Origin: Viscum album
Lineage: Eukaryota > Streptophyta > Magnoliopsida > Santalales > Viscaceae
Reading direction: 5' to 3'
Length of the DNA: 64,000 nt
Assembly: GCA_963277665.1 (NCBI GenBank)
Contig: OY728153.1
Coordinates: forward strand, 275,998,250 to 276,062,249
Shown: in pieces, positions 37,690-46,649 of the stretch
Layout of the letters: every line of letters starts with the position of its first letter
How positions within the stretch are numbered: position 1 is the stretch's first letter
Notes under the pieces: generated by a model
What the model was told of the DNA's origin: nothing
Seen by the model: the letters and a program-made list of their open reading frames with translations, nothing else
Database searches by the model: none
Position numbers and translations under genes: made by a program

Positions 37690-38500
37690 GGCATCAATGG
37701 AATAGATTGAGGAAAATAGTTTTCCAGCTGTGGTGGATCAATTTCCAGATTTCTTTCCCAAGAACTTCTCAGTGTTACCACCTGTAAGAGAAGTGGAGTT
37801 TATGATTGATCTCCTTCTGGGGACCAGTCCTATCTCACTTCCATCTTATAGGATGACACCAACTATGTTAAAGGAATTGAAAGTGTAGTTTAAACAACTG
37901 GAAAGCAAAGGTTTTATTCAGCCAAGCGTGTCTCCATGGGCAGCACCAGTTTTGTTTGTAAAGAAAGAAGATGGAACTTTGAGGCTATGTGTGGATTATC
38001 ATAAACTTAACCAAGTTACGATAAAGAATAGATATCCACTTCCACGCATTGATGACCTGTATGATCAATTGAGGGGAGCTCAGTGGTGCTACAAAATTGA
38101 ATTACGGTTAGGATATCACCACTTTCAAGTTCGGAAGTAGGATATTCCGAAGACATCCTTCAGAAGTAGATATGGCCACTAAGAATACATAGTCATGCCT
38201 TTTGGTCTTAAGAATGCACCAGCGGTCTTCATGGATTTGATGAATCAGATATTTCAGTCATATCTGGATTATTTTTTTGTGGTGTTTGTGGATGACATAT
38301 TGGTGTATTCAAGAACAAGGGCTGAGCATGAGTAACACTTGGAGATAGTGTTGAAAATCTTGAGGGACCATTAGTTTTATGCCAAATTGTAAAAGTGTTA
38401 TTTATGGATAGAAGAAGTACGTTTTTGGGCCATGTTGTTTCTGAGAAAGGTGTTTCTGTGGATCCAGAAAAGATATAAGCTGTTCTTTCTTAGAAACTGC
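37690..38500 (+). pseudogene. Element C reverse transcriptase, catalytic motif intact
   Basis: The N-terminal linker (VVDQFPDFFPKNFSVLPPVR) leads into the RT domain. From 37928 come [40 protein letters not shown], a [17 protein letters not shown] stretch and, after a stop, [17 protein letters not shown]. The metal-binding motif FVDDILVYS is intact at 38285-38311. Stops fall near 37885, 38138, 38180, 38333, 38372 and 38390. Of all RT copies in the window this is the only one with both catalytic Asp residues. Confidence 0.9.
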
Positions 38501-39070
38501 TGAAGAATGTCTTTGAAATACTTAGTTTTCTTGTTCTATCTGGTTATTAAAGACGCTTTGTGCATGACTTATCACGAATAGCTTCGCCTATGACAACATT
38601 GAAAAAGAAAAATAGCGCATTCAATGGACTGAGGAATGTCAGAGATCTTTTCAATAGTTGAAATTTCGCCTTACATTAGCACCCATCTTGATTTTGCCGG
38701 AATCAGGACAGAGGTATGTGGTGTATTGCGATGATTCGGGAACAGGGATGGGTTGTGTTCTCATGCAAGGAGACCATGTGGTTTCTTATGGCTCAAGGCA
38801 GTTGAGAGTGCATGAGAAAAATTACCCAACACATGATTTGGAGTTACCTACAATCATCCATGATTTGAAAACATGGAGACATTATCTCTTTGGTGAGAAA
38901 TTTACTGTGTTTATAGATCACAAAAGCTTAAAACACATTTTCTCACAGTGAGATTTGAATCTGAGGAAGAGGAGATGGATGGAGTATCTTCAAATGTTCG
39001 ACTTTGACTTAATGTATACACTGGGTAAGGGCAATTCAGTGGCCAATGCATTAAGAAAAAATTCGTATGC
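38500..39070 (+). pseudogene. Element C RNase H
   Basis: The frame 38658-38951 covers the domain with [18 protein letters not shown] (first catalytic Asp codon about 38730), [20 protein letters not shown] (the Glu) and [11 protein letters not shown] (an Asp). One stop, near 38949, then NLRKRRWMEYLQMFDFDLMY and GKGNSVANAL complete the conserved C-terminal part. The catalytic residues appear complete. Confidence 0.88.
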
Positions 39071-39074
39071 TCAG

Positions 39075-39900
39075 TTGGTGAAGGAAGCTTCAGATGAATG
39101 GCAGTTGATGTCGGTCTTAGCCGACATTCATGTGGAACATGAAAACCGAGGTGATTTTTCAGTTTTCTTTTCAGCTACACTGGTTCTTGAAATGGTAAAA
39201 GTGGTCAAGGAGGCACATGCATCCAATGTAGACTGTGTTGCAATGAGTTCAAAAATCAATGGTGGGGAGACCATTGAGGGATGGAAACTAGATGAGAGTT
39301 CAGTTTTGTGTTTCAGAGATCGGATGGTTGTACCTATGGTTTTTCAGAAACAACTCCTTCATGCTTACCATCATTCGAGATGGGCTGTACATCCAGGTAC
39401 AGAGAAGATGTATAAGGCGCTAAAGGCGCAGTTTTGGTGAAGCGGCATGAAAAGGAAGGTGGCTGAGTTCGTCTCGCGATGCTTAACTTGTTAGCAGGTT
39501 AAAGAAGAGCATCAGAGACCAGCTGGTATGTTACAGTCTTTACCTATCCCAGTGTGGAAATGGGAGCAGACAGAAATGGATTTTGTTACAAGTATTCCAA
39601 GAACGGTCTGGAAACACGATGCCATTTGGGTGATAGTAGATCTTCTAACCAAGTCGGCCCATTTCATCCCAATTTATGAAACCCATACGGTGGAAGATCT
39701 TTCAAAAATATATATCCGGGAAGTTTTAAAGAGACATGGTGTACCGGTGTCTATCGTCTCAGATAGAGATCCGAGGTTTACATCTTGTTTCTAGAAATCC
39801 TTACAACAAGCCCTTGAGACTTAGATGACTATGAACACGGCGTATCATCCTCAGATGGATGGGCAATCCGAGAGGATGATACAGATGTTGGAAGACATTT
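39075..39900 (+). pseudogene. Element C integrase, DDE residues intact but interrupted by stops
   Basis: The HHCC zinc finger is at about 39360-39495 (HHSRWAVHPGTEKM .. CLTC). The core runs from 39528: QTEMDFVTSIPRT with the first Asp at 39579, HDAIWVIVDLLTKSAHFIP, HGVPVSIVSDRDPRFTS with the second, and after two stops YHPQMDGQSERMIQMLED with the Glu. All three catalytic residues are therefore present. Stops near 39438, 39489, 39793 and 39821 break the protein. It would insert the cDNA into DNA. Confidence 0.9.
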
Positions 39901-40620
39901 TGCGATCTTGTGTAATGGACTTTGTTGGCTCATGGGAGGAGCATATACCCTTAGTGGAGTTCTCATACCATAACAGTTATCAGGCCTTGATACACATGGC
40001 TCTGTTTGAAGCATTGTATGGGTGTCCTTATTGTTCTCCACTAAGATGGGTGGAAACTGGTGAAACTTAACTAGTTGGGCCAAGCCTTGTCCATGAAACA
40101 ACGGAGAAGATTCAATTTATTAGAAAGAGGATGGAGACGGCTCAGAGTCATCAGAAATCTTATGCAGATCACCGTCAAAGACCGTTGTCGTTCGTTGTGG
40201 GTGATCATGTCTTTTTGAGAATCTCTCCAAGGCTTGGACAACGTCGTTTTGGAAAGTAGGGAAAATTATCTCCTCTATATATAGGCCCTTTTGAGATACT
40301 GGAACGGGTTGGGGAGGTGGCATATCAGTTGGCATTACCACCATGGTTCAATGTAGTACATAATGTGTTCCATGTATCTCAGTTGAAGAAGTATCAGCGT
40401 GATCCTGACCATGTGATCAGATGGGATCATGTTGACCTAGAGACAGATGATTCATTTGTACATATCCTGGTGCGGATTGTGGATAGGCAGGATAATGTCT
40501 TGCGTGGAAAAAGCATCGGTCTAAGGCGGGTTTTGTGGAAACATGGTCATATTCAATAAGAGACTTGGGAATGAGATAAAGAAATGAGAGAGTAGTGGCC
40601 AGAACTCTTTCAGTCAAGCG
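39901..40620 (+). pseudogene. Element C Pol C-terminus with chromodomain-like segment
   Basis: After the integrase core the frame reads DHRQRPLSFVVGDHVFLRIS and IGPFEILERVGEVAYQLALP. Then comes VVHNVFHVSQLKKYQRDPDH, followed by IVDRQDNVLRGKSIGLRRVL and, after a stop, ETWE. This is the standard chromovirus tail: GPY/F module, then chromodomain. The minus-strand frames here are shadows. Confidence 0.85.
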
Positions 40621-40655
40621 ATGGTTTTCTACTTTCCGAGGATGGAAAGGCCAAT

Positions 40656-40666
40656 GGTGGGGAGAA
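40656..40666 (+). other. Element C polypurine tract
   Basis: GGTGGGGAGAA directly precedes the TG of the 3' LTR. Confidence 0.8.
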
Positions 40667-42607
40667 TGTATTACCCCTGGTTTCTGGTATGTAACCCTTT
40701 ATTGATGCTTTTCATGGTTTTAAAGTTAAGGGTGTTGAATGGGAGAGTCGAGAGAACTTGTAATGATGGTTGGAGGAAAAGGGGAAGTCGCACGGTCGGC
40801 GCACGATTTGTCTTACCGTGCGGCCAAACCGTGCACAGTGGGTCTTCTAGGCAGTGGCTTCCGCACAGTCGGCACACTTTTGTCTAACCGTGCGGAAAAA
40901 CCGTGCGTGAAGGTTGGAAAAGGAAGAAGCTAACGCATGGTTAGCGCACAGTTTGTCAAACCGTGCGGTCACATAAAGATAGATCCTAAAATTGTGGATC
41001 TAACTCGTTTTTCCTTTAATTTCCTTGTTTAAACCTCATAAGTGTCCGTAACTCAGGATTACTCTCCCTTGAAGGTTGGAAGACTTCTCCCAAGCGTTCC
41101 GGAGGTGATCCAAAGGCTTCTCTTGGAGAATCGAAGTTGTATTCTTAAGGTATGTTATTGTTCTTGATCGGTTTCTTAGATCTACTTAGATCTACTTCTC
41201 CTCTTCTCTCGTTTTCTTAGATCTACGGCCTTTATGGGTAGATCTAAGAGTATGGATTCCAAATATGACAAGATTTGGTCTTGGTTGTGTTAGGTGAAGA
41301 GATCTAAGGAGGGTTTTTGAGTTTTGACCCGGTGTTCTTGATCGTTCTTCGTCTGTGGCTTGGTTTTTCCCAATTTGTTGAGGTAGGTGGCTTCACTCTC
41401 AGTTCCTCTTTCTTAGAACATGAAGGATTAGTTTCAAATTGTTTTCCTTGATTAAAATGGTTTTTTTATCTTCTATGAAAGAATTGTTGAAACCCTTTTT
41501 TAGTAATGGGTGATGAAATTTGTGAGTTTTTGGAAAGCGGTTGTTGAAGTAAATTTAAAATGGTGAGTTTAAATTGGCTATGGTCTTGCTGCTTGAAAGA
41601 AATGGTTTTCAATAAAAGGGTTAGGATTTATTGAAAGGTTTTGAACACACTTGGTTTTGTGCATAGAATTTCATGGGTTGTGGTGTGTGTTAATATGCAT
41701 TGGGATGGATAAGGGTGAAAAGTCCCCCCATCAAAAGGTTGGGACGGATAAGGGAGAGAAGTCCCCCCATCACTAGGTTGTGACAGATAAGGTCATGAAG
41801 TACCCCCGTCAAGGTAGTCCACTAAGTGATGACTTAGTGGAAGGATAACTCACCACTCATGAGTTTAGGGAGGTACAGGTTGCATGCATGGTTTGTTGTG
41901 TGGATTGGTGGAAGGGAACGAATGTGACAAATGAAAATGTGAATGGAATTGGGAACTTTTCTTGGTTTATTTTCTTAAGAAAGATGGGTTTTGTTGGGAA
42001 ATGGTTTTGACATGGAAGTTGTTTATTGTGAACTGTTTAATAATTTTTTTATATAAATTGTTTTATATAAATGTGCTATCATGTTTTATCCTAGAGGAAT
42101 GGGTTGGGAATTCATCGGGGAAAACCTACTGAGTTTCATTAATCACCCTATGCTTTGGCACGTTGGTGCTTTTGCAGATGTCATATACCGGGACATTGGA
42201 AATAGTAAAGTGTCACATGTTTAGACCACTGCTTCGTGATACTTGTGCTGGTTCGTGATGTTGGAGCTTGGAGCTTGTGGAGTATGGAGTTGTGTTGTTG
42301 TCTTGTAGTCTTTGAGTTGTATTTCTGTTGTTTACTCTGATGTTTTAGTGTTGGTTTTCACTGTGGTACTCTTGGTTGTTTTTGATAAATAAATGGTTGA
42401 GTTTTCAGAGTTTTATCAAGCATCATTAGTAGATTTGTTGGTTATGGTTGTTGGCTCAATGTTATGTTCTTGAAGGGTAAATCATCCCCCACTTGTTTTG
42501 AAACCCTTTGGGATTTATTTCTAGCTTTTGGCAGCTTGGGGATGTTGCTTAAGGCTAAGTAATGACTCATTGAGCTCTCAAGACAATGAGAATTGGCGGT
42601 CATTACA
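40667..42607 (+). repeat. Element C 3' LTR
   Basis: It starts TGTATTACCC and ends GGTCATTACA, and is colinear with 33511-35470 throughout. The ATGAT duplication follows. Confidence 0.92.
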
Positions 42608-43925
42608 ATGATAGTTGTTTATAAATGAGACAGGGGATGAGTCTCAAGCAAAAAATTAAAATAATAATAGTTTTTTGACACACATCAAGTCTTTCTTAAA
42701 TCCCTTAAACAAATGAAAATATAATATAGAAAAATAAGAAGTATTAATAAACCCAAATATGATAAATAGGAATAATAAACTCTCATTTAATAAACTAGAA
42801 GATATAAAAATATATTGATAAAATTTTTTAATAAATAAATAGTTATTTCATATTCATAGATGGTAATCATAGATTCTTTGGGGTGGAACCAATAAATGTA
42901 GACAAAAAATAACTAATACCTAAAAGCTATTTCTAATATATAGAATTTGATAAATTCTATTCTATTTTTTGGAGTAAGTGATGTAACAACTTAAGGAATT
43001 ATTACATTTAATATTAATGGTATATCAAATATTTGAAAACATCTAAAGACTATTATTATGTCATGTCACCACACCGACCAATCCCAAGGATTCTAGGGAG
43101 GTTATCACATCAGATATACCCATCTGAAGGATTCTAGGGATGTCATATAATACACATTGATTCATCCTTGAGATTCTAGGGAGGTCCATAAAGAAGTTGG
43201 CATACAACAATAATACACAACAACAAGTTATATCAAAAAAAGGGAGAAAAACACTCAAACCATTGAAACATATATCCCAACACCATCATGGAAATTGATT
43301 CATACAAAATTATATAGATGATGTAAAATGGGATGCAACTTCTACAATATGATTAATTCTACTATTTATCCATTGAAAATAGAGCATAATTCATCCACAC
43401 CTTCACACGAATAAAATAGTAGATCACAAATCTCCTACATTATTTCACAACTGCAATTGAGAATGAAGGAGATGCTTATATAGCCTGGGAGTAAAGATGG
43501 GAAGGATCATAGTATAGGTGTTTCACACTCTAAAATTCCAAGCATCTAAATAGATGATCTCCATAGAAAAATATCCAAAATACATAACTCACTACACTCA
43601 TAGTTGCACAAAAACATCCACCATGGATGAACCATTGATGTTTTACACCCTAAGTTACCCCAAGAGAAAGTAGATAAAAACATTCATTCGAGAGAAAGTA
43701 TAGAAAGATGTACATTCGAGCCTTGGATTCATTTGACCCTTAAATCATTCGAGGCATGAATTTGAGCACTGGATTTATTTAATCCTTGATTCGATCTTCA
43801 ATTCACCGGGGAGGAGCACCAATAGTGGGTGGCTTCCACAGAAATCTTCTGATATCACAACAGGTTCATGAATGGTTAGGGTTTTTAAATAGACCAGGAC
43901 ACTTTTATCAACTCTTTGAAAAAGG
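42608..43925. other. CACTA G, right part, no domain recognised
   Basis: This continues G beyond element C. It has three short repeats with GGATTCTAGGGA at about 43087, 43127 and 43170 (period about 41). The plus frame 43786-43971 is the longest here but matches nothing I know. A promoter for the minus-strand transposase would be expected in this stretch. Confidence 0.45.
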
Positions 43926-44095
43926 AACTAATAAAGATACCTTTTATCATCACTTGAGTAATAAGCACTGATAAAAGGTGTCTTTATCATCATTTTTTAG
44001 CGCTGATAAAGATCTATCTTTATCATTACTAAAAAAGTACCAATAAATATTCCTTTATGAAAGCTTATTACTTAAGTGATGATAAAGGATTTATA
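43926..44095. repeat. CACTA G inner right subterminal repeats
   Basis: Several copies of AGCACTGATAAAG or its complement occur in both orientations, like those at 25093-25430. They are separated from the terminal set (45240-45462) by an AT-rich block. Confidence 0.75.
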
Positions 44096-45239
44096 ATTAT
44101 AATTATAAATAAAAGAATTTTTAAATATATATAAATATAAATATATTAAATATATTATTTATTTAAATATATTTATTATAATTTTATAATTATTTAAGTA
44201 TATAATTATATATATATATATTTAATAAATATATATAAATATAAATATAGAAAATATGTTCATTATTTAAAAAACTAATTATTTATTTATAATTATAGAA
44301 ATATTTTTTAAAAAATAACATTTTTATCATTATATATAATTATATAATTATATATATATATATATTTAATAAATAAATAGAAATATAACAAATATATTCA
44401 TCATTTAATTAAATTTGTTATAAATTTAATAATTATTTAAATATATATTTATATATTAAATTTTTATAATTGTTTAAATACCTTTTAAAAAATAATATTT
44501 ATTTTTTTATAATTATAAATATATAAATGTATAAATATAGTAAATGTATATTTATAAATATGTATATTTATAAATATTTATTTACAAATATTTTTTAACA
44601 TTATTAATGAATATTTAATCATAATTTCATGCATGTTAAAAATGAAGGAAATTGAATAAATTAAAAATAAGTACACTTTATCAATATTTAAAAAATGGAT
44701 AAGTTTTATGTGTGTGTGTTGTATATAAAAATTTATTAATTACATATATGTGAAATAAATATTACACACGTTAAATCTTTGTTAAACTAAAAAATCAAAA
44801 AACATTCAATTATGTCCATTACTCTATATAATTAGTCAGTATTTTTAATTCATATTAATTTTTAATTATAATCCATTATTCACTAAATATATGACTATTT
44901 AATTTAAAGAAGAAATATTTTGTACTATATAAATCATATTTATATACATTCATATATATCTATATATTTAATATATACTATTTATTAACATTTATAATAA
45001 TTATCTAATTAAAAAAATGTTTAATATTTTTTTCAATTTATTTATTTTTAATTTTTATTTGTTTAATTTTTATCTTTCATATATCTATATATTTAATATA
45101 TACTATTCATTAGTATTTATAATTTATATATAGTGTAATCAATTTATTCATTTTTATCAATGATTATTTAATTAATAAAATTTTAAATATTTTTTAAAAA
45201 AACTCATTACTTATTTATTTAATTATTTGATTTTATTCA
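44096..45239. repeat. Extremely AT-rich low-complexity block in CACTA G
   Basis: About 1.1 kb consisting mostly of A and T, with TATATATA, AATATATT and TTATTTAA words, flanked on both sides by subterminal repeats of the transposon. No coding potential. Either an expanded tract or a simple-sequence insertion. Confidence 0.7.
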
Positions 45240-45488
45240 AACCAATATTTGTGCTAATAAAGTACCAATAAAGGATCCCTTTATGAGCGATAAAAATAAA
45301 GCACTAATAAAGGTTACCCATCATCAGTGCTATAAACAAATTGTAGAAAAAGGGTACCCTTTATCATCACTAAAAAAACCACTGCTAAAAGGTATAATTT
45401 ATTTGTGCTGATAAAGGTTCCATTTATCAGCTCTTTTTTCTAGCACTGATAAAGACCAAATATGTTAAAGACCTGTTTTGTAGTAGTG
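45240..45488. repeat. CACTA G right subterminal repeats and terminal inverted repeat
   Basis: GCACTAATAAAG and GCTGATAAAGG motifs recur, then the end CCTGTTTTGTAGTAGTG (inverted CACTAC terminus) at 45488, followed by the TAT duplication. Confidence 0.88.
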
Positions 45489-45719
45489 TATCTTTTCCTA
45501 TCATTATCTATTGTCTTTATGTCTACTTCTTTTTCTATTAATTTGTTATTGATATTCCATTGTGTTACACTCCAGTCAGAGGGCATAGTATCCCTGCAGA
45601 CACAACCTAGTTCTCACTACTAGTTAGTAGCCTCTAATGTTTTGGGAGATGCACTTGAGGCCATGTGGCCAACCAGGATCAAGGAACTATTGAGTGGAAT
45701 CTGGGTATGGGATTTTACA

Positions 45720-46200
45720 ATACTATTTTCTTTGACAAGGATTCTCATTCTACGTCGAGGTTCTAGTAGGGGTTATAGAAAGGTTTGGGTATATATGTGA
45801 TTTTGAACACAACCGTTCACCCTTAGGCCAATTTCTAGTCAGAACGGATGATATAGGTATTAGAGGATGTGCTCCGAGAATGTTCCCTTGATTGTGGAGG
45901 TTCTTGGGATAAACATTTACCTCTCACCTAGTTCACCTATAATAATAGATTCGAATAGACTATACAGATGGCTTCTTATGAGGACATATATGGTAGGTTG
46001 TGCTGGTCACCTCTGTGCTGGTTAAGGGTAGATGAGACATCACTACTTGGACCTCATATCGTTTAGGAGACTTCAGAGTAAATTGAGATGATCAAGAAGC
46101 AAATTTCTACATCTTAGTCTAGGAATAATTCATATATCGATTGTTTCCATCACCACTACACTTCAAGGCGGGGAGTTTGGTTTTCTTACAAGTTTCACAT
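45720..46200 (+). pseudogene. Element A integrase, C-terminal half of the core
   Basis: Right after element B the sequence resumes with FFDKDSHST, matching the SDRD-x-x-F-T-S segment that should follow the GVP motif at 14740. Then come a TVHP stretch, SERMI with the catalytic Glu, VLEDVLREC, and GGSWDKHLPLT. The D of SD reads F-D, so the second motif is damaged. The continuity with 14236-14746 shows that B is inserted in this gene. Confidence 0.8.
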
Positions 46201-46209
46201 AGACTAGTG

Positions 46210-46620
46210 AATCGACTGATTAGGTAGTAGGGGAAGATTTCAACTATGTTTATTGAACCTTTTGAGGTTGTGGAGAGATCCAAGCTGATACCCTATTAGT
46301 TGTAGTTAACTCATAGGTACCGACCTATGCAAAATCTCTTCCATGTTTCACATTTTCACTAGTACTATTTAGATCTGACTCATATATTTTTACTTGATGT
46401 GGTTGAGTTGGAGGTAGATTCATCCTTTGAGGATCATCCCATCCGTATTGTGGATGGAAGCATGAAGGTTCTCTAAGGAAGGTTAGTTCATTTAGTACGA
46501 GTGCTATTGCAGCATGACCGCAGATAGGATGAAGCCTATGAGCGATAGGTAGAGGTACATTCTTAGTGGTTGGAGTTATTCTCAGATGATGTTTTACCAC
46601 CCTTGTAAGGGAAAATCAAG
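46210..46620 (+). pseudogene. Element A Pol C-terminus with chromodomain-like segment
   Basis: Fragments NLFHVSHFH, then EVDSSFEDHPIRIVDGSMKV and VEVHSxWLELFSDD, correspond to the chromovirus tail seen in B and C. Stops are numerous. A polypurine tract AAGGGTTGGGGGA (46634-46646) follows before the 3' LTR. Confidence 0.72.
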
Positions 46621-46649
46621 GATGCGTTACTTTAAGGGTTGGGGGATAC

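Larger units (their letters stand above)
33511..42607 (+). mobile_element. Element C: Ty3/gypsy chromovirus-type retrotransposon, best preserved copy
   Basis: C has LTRs 33511-35470 (1,960 bp) and 40667-42607 (1,941 bp), a primer site at 35473, gag, protease, RT, RNase H, integrase and chromodomain-like tail in order, and a polypurine tract before the 3' LTR. A near-perfect 5-bp duplication flanks it. It lies in CACTA G just upstream of the transposase. The LTRs differ by roughly 12 bases in the first 150 by eye, fewer than in B, as the nesting order demands. Coding frames are long but carry about a dozen stops, and the protease Asp is lost. Confidence 0.93.
25068..45488 (-). mobile_element. 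Element G: CACTA (En/Spm) DNA transposon, interrupted by element C
   Basis: The ends are inverted repeats: 25068-25092 (AACTACTAAAAAATAGG..) and, on the other strand, 45488-45464 (CACTACTACAAAACAGG..), 19 of 25 bases alike. The first C of the left end has mutated. A 3-bp duplication TAT flanks it (25065-25067 and 45489-45491), as expected for CACTA. Subterminal repeats with a GCACTGATAAAG core lie at both ends, and the interior holds a tnp2 transposase on the minus strand. Without element C (33511-42607) it is about 11.3 kb. It also carries an unusual 180-bp satellite-like array. The transposase frames are broken, so it cannot move by itself. Confidence 0.92.
14747..45719 (+). mobile_element. 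Element B: full-length Ty3/gypsy chromovirus-type retrotransposon, 3' LTR interrupted by CACTA G
   Basis: B has a 5' LTR at 14747-17302, a primer site at 17306, interior 17303-22750 with gag, protease, RT, RNase H, integrase and chromodomain-like tail in the usual order, a polypurine tract at 22738 and a 3' LTR starting at 22751. The 3' LTR is split by the CACTA transposon G (25068-45488) and ends at 45719. Without G the element is about 10.5 kb. It lies inside the integrase of A, its close relative. The two LTRs differ much more than those of C, indicating an older insertion. Key catalytic residues are lost. Confidence 0.9.
22751..45719 (+). repeat. Element B 3' LTR, split by CACTA element G
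   Basis: The two parts are 22751-25067 and 45489-45719. Aligned to the intact 5' LTR (14747-17302), the break falls in a stretch like ATTATTTTTATC, and the sequence continues across the CACTA with a duplicated TAT. The end reads GGGATTTTACA. The intact 5' LTR thus serves as a natural empty-site control for the insertion of G. Confidence 0.88.

Noticed and set aside
43786..43971. Plus-strand frame in CACTA G as a second transposon gene (TNPA-like)
   Set aside because: No match to TNPA-type proteins that I recognise, opposite strand to tnp2, and next to subterminal repeats.
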